64,000 nt of DNA from NCBI GenBank assembly GCA_947627045.1, contig CANQUM010000002.1, positions 120,464 to 184,463 on the forward strand. The letters are read 5' to 3'. Under the pieces are notes generated by a model. It saw only the letters and a list, made by a program, of their open reading frames with translations. It searched no databases and was not told where the DNA came from. The stretch's first letter is position 1; every line of letters begins with the position of its first letter. The translations under genes were made by a program, and so were the position numbers. Positions 61,147-64,000 of the stretch are shown here, in pieces. This DNA is from an uncultured Clostridia bacterium. Lineage in GTDB: Bacteria; Bacillota; Clostridia; Oscillospirales; Ruminococcaceae.

Positions 61147-61331
61147 AATTAGCTCTCCTTATCATAGTATTTATGTTATTATATCATATATAGTGTTTAA
61201 TTTCAAGTCAAAATACCAAACATATCAAAATGTTGTTTTAAGTTTATTATCTTGTTTAAAATTAAGAAGAACCTGTATTTTAACGATTCAATGATTTGAT
61301 ATTATTAATCGTTAAGATCATTAATCTTACG

Positions 61332-61598
61332 TTACGCATTTAAAAAATCCTCAGTAACATCCTTTAATGTCACAGGAGTAATTTCTGAACAAACAATAAG
61401 TCTGAACAAAATTTCCGCCTTTTCATAGCTTGTAGTTATGTCCAAAATTTCTGACTCTTCCTCCTCTCCTGATATTGTTCCCTCAATTCTTATTCCGTAA
61501 GTCAGCGCTTTCTCACCGTCAAATTGAACTTCGCTTTCAATAAGACTGTATCGTGTTGAGTTATCCCTTGAATTTTGTGTTTTTAATACCTTTTCCAT
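61332..61598 (-). CDS. DUF6514-like small protein
   Basis: 88 aa from ATG 61598, nine bases after AAGGAG; the ATG two codons earlier is only three bases away. Sequence STRYSLIESEVQFDGEKALTYGIRIEG and DITTSYEKAEILFRLIVCSEITPVTL resembles the DUF6514 family of small clostridial cytoplasmic proteins. Function unknown. The 258 bases between it and greA hold the divergent promoters, which I could not resolve with confidence. Confidence 0.68.
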   Translation of the reverse strand: MEKVLKTQNSRDNSTRYSLIESEVQFDGEKALTYGIRIEGTISGEEEESEILDITTSYEKAEILFRLIVCSEITPVTLKDVTEDFLNA

Positions 61599-61856
61599 TT
61601 CCATACGCTCCTTCTGTTTTGTTTTGTCTTTAAAACCGAGTGATTTTAAATCGTTAAAATACAACATTAGACTTCTTTTCTACATTATACAGCATAATTC
61701 GACAATCAGATTAAAAACTTTTCGACAAAATTCGACAAATAGAATATTGTGACATATCAATCTTGACTTTTTAAGTTATATACTATATAATATTTTGATA
61801 AGCTGTATTATAAAAGCTATTATTTTTATGAAATTCAAATGTGAGGAGATATAACT

Positions 61857-62333
61857 ATGGCAGTAAAAAATTTATCTGTATCAAAAGAAGGCTATAAAAA
61901 ATTAGAAGAGGATTTAGAATACCTTGTAACAGTCAGAAGAAGCGAAGTTGCGGCTAAGCTCAAAGAGGCACGCTCATTCGGAGACCTTTCGGAAAACGCT
62001 GAATACGACGAGGCAAAGAACGAGCAAGGTATCTTAGAAGCTAGAATTACAGAGCTTGAACAGATGATTGCCAATGCAGTGATCGTTGATGATGACAATA
62101 TATCACTAGAAGAAGTTTCAATCGGTTCTAAGATCAAAATTGAGGATTTGGAGCTTAAATCAACAGAAACTCTGCAAATCGTGGGTTCAACCGAATCTGA
62201 CCCGGATAACGGAAAAATTTCTGATGATTCACCTATCGGAAAAGCTGCTTTAAAGAAAAAAGTAGGGGAAATCTTTGAAGTAGAAGCGCCGGTAGGACTT
62301 TTGAAATTCAAAATTTTAGAGATAAGCAGATAA
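61857..62333 (+). CDS. greA: Transcription elongation factor GreA
   Basis: 158 aa. N-terminal coiled coil with ARSFGDLSENAEYDEAKNEQ (acidic tip that reaches the polymerase active site) and a C-terminal FKBP-like domain with SPIGKAALKKKVGEIFEVEAP-type end. It rescues backtracked RNA polymerase. GAGGAGATA precedes the ATG. It lies 38 bases before lysS and probably shares its transcript. Confidence 0.96.
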   Translation: MAVKNLSVSKEGYKKLEEDLEYLVTVRRSEVAAKLKEARSFGDLSENAEYDEAKNEQGILEARITELEQMIANAVIVDDDNISLEEVSIGSKIKIEDLELKSTETLQIVGSTESDPDNGKISDDSPIGKAALKKKVGEIFEVEAPVGLLKFKILEISR

Positions 62334-62371
62334 CCTTTAAGACAACATAACAAAAAGGAGCATAAATATAA

Positions 62372-63961
62372 ATGAGTGACGAGATCAAAACTGAGACTGC
62401 TCTTGAAGAAGAAATTTCTCAGGAGGAAATTAACGGACTAAAGCAAATCAGAATTGACAAGCTGAACGAACTAAAGTCAAAGGGCGAAAACCCATATGAA
62501 ATAACGAGCTACGACGTAACCATAAAAAATGCCGACGCTAAGTCTGAATACGAAAAGGCAGAAGCAAAAATCATAGCTGAGGCAGGAGACGATGAAGAAG
62601 CAAAAAACGCCGCTCTTGAAAAGCTCAAGGAAAAGACAGTTCGCATAGCAGGAAGAATAGTAAGCTGGCGTGATATGGGCAAGGCAAACTTCATAGACGT
62701 TCGTGACGGAAGCGACAGAATTCAGGTTTATATAAGAATGAACGATATAGGCGAAGACACCTTTGCCGAATTCAAGAAGTGGGATATAGGAGACATTATC
62801 GGAATTGAAGGCTTTGTTTTCAGAACAAGGCGGGGCGAAGTTTCGATTCACGCAAAAGAAATCAAGCTATTGTCAAAATCTCTGCTTCCTCTGCCTGAAA
62901 AATGGCACGGCCTTAAAGACAGAGACCAAAGATACCGTCAAAGGTATGTTGACCTTATCTGCAACCCTGATGTTAAAGATACCTTCACAAAGAGAAGTCT
63001 AATTTTAAAGGAAATAAGAAACTATCTTGACGAGCGCGGCTACCTTGAAGTCGACACGCCTGTTCTCCACACTCTTGAAATAGGTGCGGCGGCACGTCCG
63101 TTTGTTACTCACCACAACGCTCTTAATTTAGATATGTACCTTCGTATTGAGACTGAGCTTTATCTGAAAAGACTTATTGTCGGCGGATTTGACAAGGTAT
63201 ACGAAGTCGGCAGAATATTCAGAAACGAGGGTATGGACACCTCTCATAACCCTGAGTTTACCACAATAGAAATGTATCAGGCTTATACAGACTATCACGG
63301 TATGATGGACTTGATAGAAGATATGTACGTAACCATTACAAAGAAAGTCTGCGGAAGCGACGTTATAACCTATCAGGGAACAGAAATCAACATGGCTGCT
63401 CCTTGGGAGCGTTTAACTATGGTCGAGGCTGTAAAGAAATACGCAGGAGTTGACTACAACGACTGGACTACCGACGAGGACGCAAGAGCCTGTGCTAAAG
63501 AAAAGGGAATAGAAGTTGACGAGGGCGAAAACGCTACAAAAGGTCATGTTCTTATTGCGTTCTTTGACGCTTTTGTTGAAGACAAGCTAATACAGCCTAC
63601 AATCATCTATGATTATCCTGTTGAGAACTCACCGCTTGCCAAGAGAAAACCTGAAAACCCTGCATTCACAGAGAGATTTGAATATTTCATCTACTGCAGA
63701 GAAATGGGAAATGCGTTCTCTGAGCTTAACGACCCTATCGACCAAAAAGAAAGATTTGTACGTCAGGTTGAGGCAAAGAGAGCACAGGGTGCTAATGCCG
63801 AAGTAGACGAGGACTTCATAACAGCTCTCGAATACGGTATGCCTCCTACAGGAGGACTTGGTTTCGGTCTTGACAGACTTGTTATGCTGCTTACCGATTC
63901 GGGTTCAATAAGAGACGTATTATTGTTCCCGACAATGAAGTCCTTACCGAACGACAAGTAA
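62372..63961 (+). CDS. lysS: Lysyl-tRNA synthetase, class II
   Basis: 529 aa. OB-fold anticodon-binding domain at about residues 85-190 ([28 protein letters not shown]). Catalytic domain: motif 1 in [14 protein letters not shown], motif 2 [19 protein letters not shown], motif 3 [17 protein letters not shown] near the end. A Glu-rich N-terminal extension of about 25 residues precedes [16 protein letters not shown]. Charges tRNA-Lys. AAAAAGGAG ribosome site. Confidence 0.96.
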   Translation: MSDEIKTETALEEEISQEEINGLKQIRIDKLNELKSKGENPYEITSYDVTIKNADAKSEYEKAEAKIIAEAGDDEEAKNAALEKLKEKTVRIAGRIVSWRDMGKANFIDVRDGSDRIQVYIRMNDIGEDTFAEFKKWDIGDIIGIEGFVFRTRRGEVSIHAKEIKLLSKSLLPLPEKWHGLKDRDQRYRQRYVDLICNPDVKDTFTKRSLILKEIRNYLDERGYLEVDTPVLHTLEIGAAARPFVTHHNALNLDMYLRIETELYLKRLIVGGFDKVYEVGRIFRNEGMDTSHNPEFTTIEMYQAYTDYHGMMDLIEDMYVTITKKVCGSDVITYQGTEINMAAPWERLTMVEAVKKYAGVDYNDWTTDEDARACAKEKGIEVDEGENATKGHVLIAFFDAFVEDKLIQPTIIYDYPVENSPLAKRKPENPAFTERFEYFIYCREMGNAFSELNDPIDQKERFVRQVEAKRAQGANAEVDEDFITALEYGMPPTGGLGFGLDRLVMLLTDSGSIRDVLLFPTMKSLPNDK

Positions 63962-63962
63962 G

Positions 63963-63987
63963 AAAAACCCAGTGTTTATGCGGGTTT
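63963..63987 (+). terminator. Possible terminator after lysS
   Basis: AAACCC and GGGTTT (63982-63987) can pair, but the T run is interrupted and the window ends 13 bases later. Confidence 0.3.
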
Positions 63988-64000
63988 CGGGACTTTCAAA

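Overview
This window reads as chromosome from an anaerobic, spore-forming, plant-polysaccharide-using Clostridia, most likely a Ruminococcus-like member of the Oscillospiraceae. The grounds are low GC, strong AGGAGG-type ribosome sites, a full sporulation and germination set (spoIIAA-spoIIAB-sigF, spoVAC, spoVT, gerA-gerB-gerC), three secreted GH5 glucanases and a cytoplasmic pullulanase. The species is inferred from gene content only. I see no rRNA, tRNA, CRISPR, phage or transposase gene.

Layout. 1-234 is the 3' end of RNase Y. 475-10496 holds two giant secreted paralogues (1506 and 1642 aa). They have identical-type signal peptides, different N-terminal beta-rich domains, about 19 repeats each of a His/Cys unit (H-x11..14-C-x9..10-C-x2-C) and the same lysine-rich C-terminal Fn3-like domain. 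They share a duplicated promoter and a roughly 235-nt 5' leader. 11027-16375 carries an orphan sugar-importer ATPase, an RsuA-type pseudouridine synthase, a DUF4830 protein and araD/araB. 16536-27588 is mostly housekeeping and small conserved genes: VanY, FemX-like, TrmK, Nif3, Ung, FolC, SpoVAC, YkgJ. 27691-31831 holds secDF, spoVT and mscL. The mscL 3' end lies in a tandemly duplicated heptamer-repeat tract. 32012-35128 has a MraY-like transferase and pullulanase.

35245-41644 is a cellulase island of three GH5 genes. Two are probably co-transcribed from a clear promoter whose leader contains a cluster of palindromes bracketed by an 18-bp direct repeat. 42019-46248 holds a split 2-hydroxyacyl-CoA dehydratase activase/subunit pair. 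46409-48532 is a GH25 lysozyme with Fn3 repeats. 48692-50338 is the sigma-F operon. 50376-55466 (minus strand) runs asp23-fakA-purB-small membrane protein-metY. 55532-59452 is a gerABC germinant receptor. 59645-63961 carries YetF/DUF4363, nrdR, a DUF6514-like gene, greA and lysS.

The most interesting material is (i) the paired giant His/Cys-repeat surface proteins with their conserved leader, (ii) a dispersed 7-bp repeat family that in one place is translated into the coiled-coil tail of MscL, and (iii) the palindromic insertion-like element in the GH5 operon leader.
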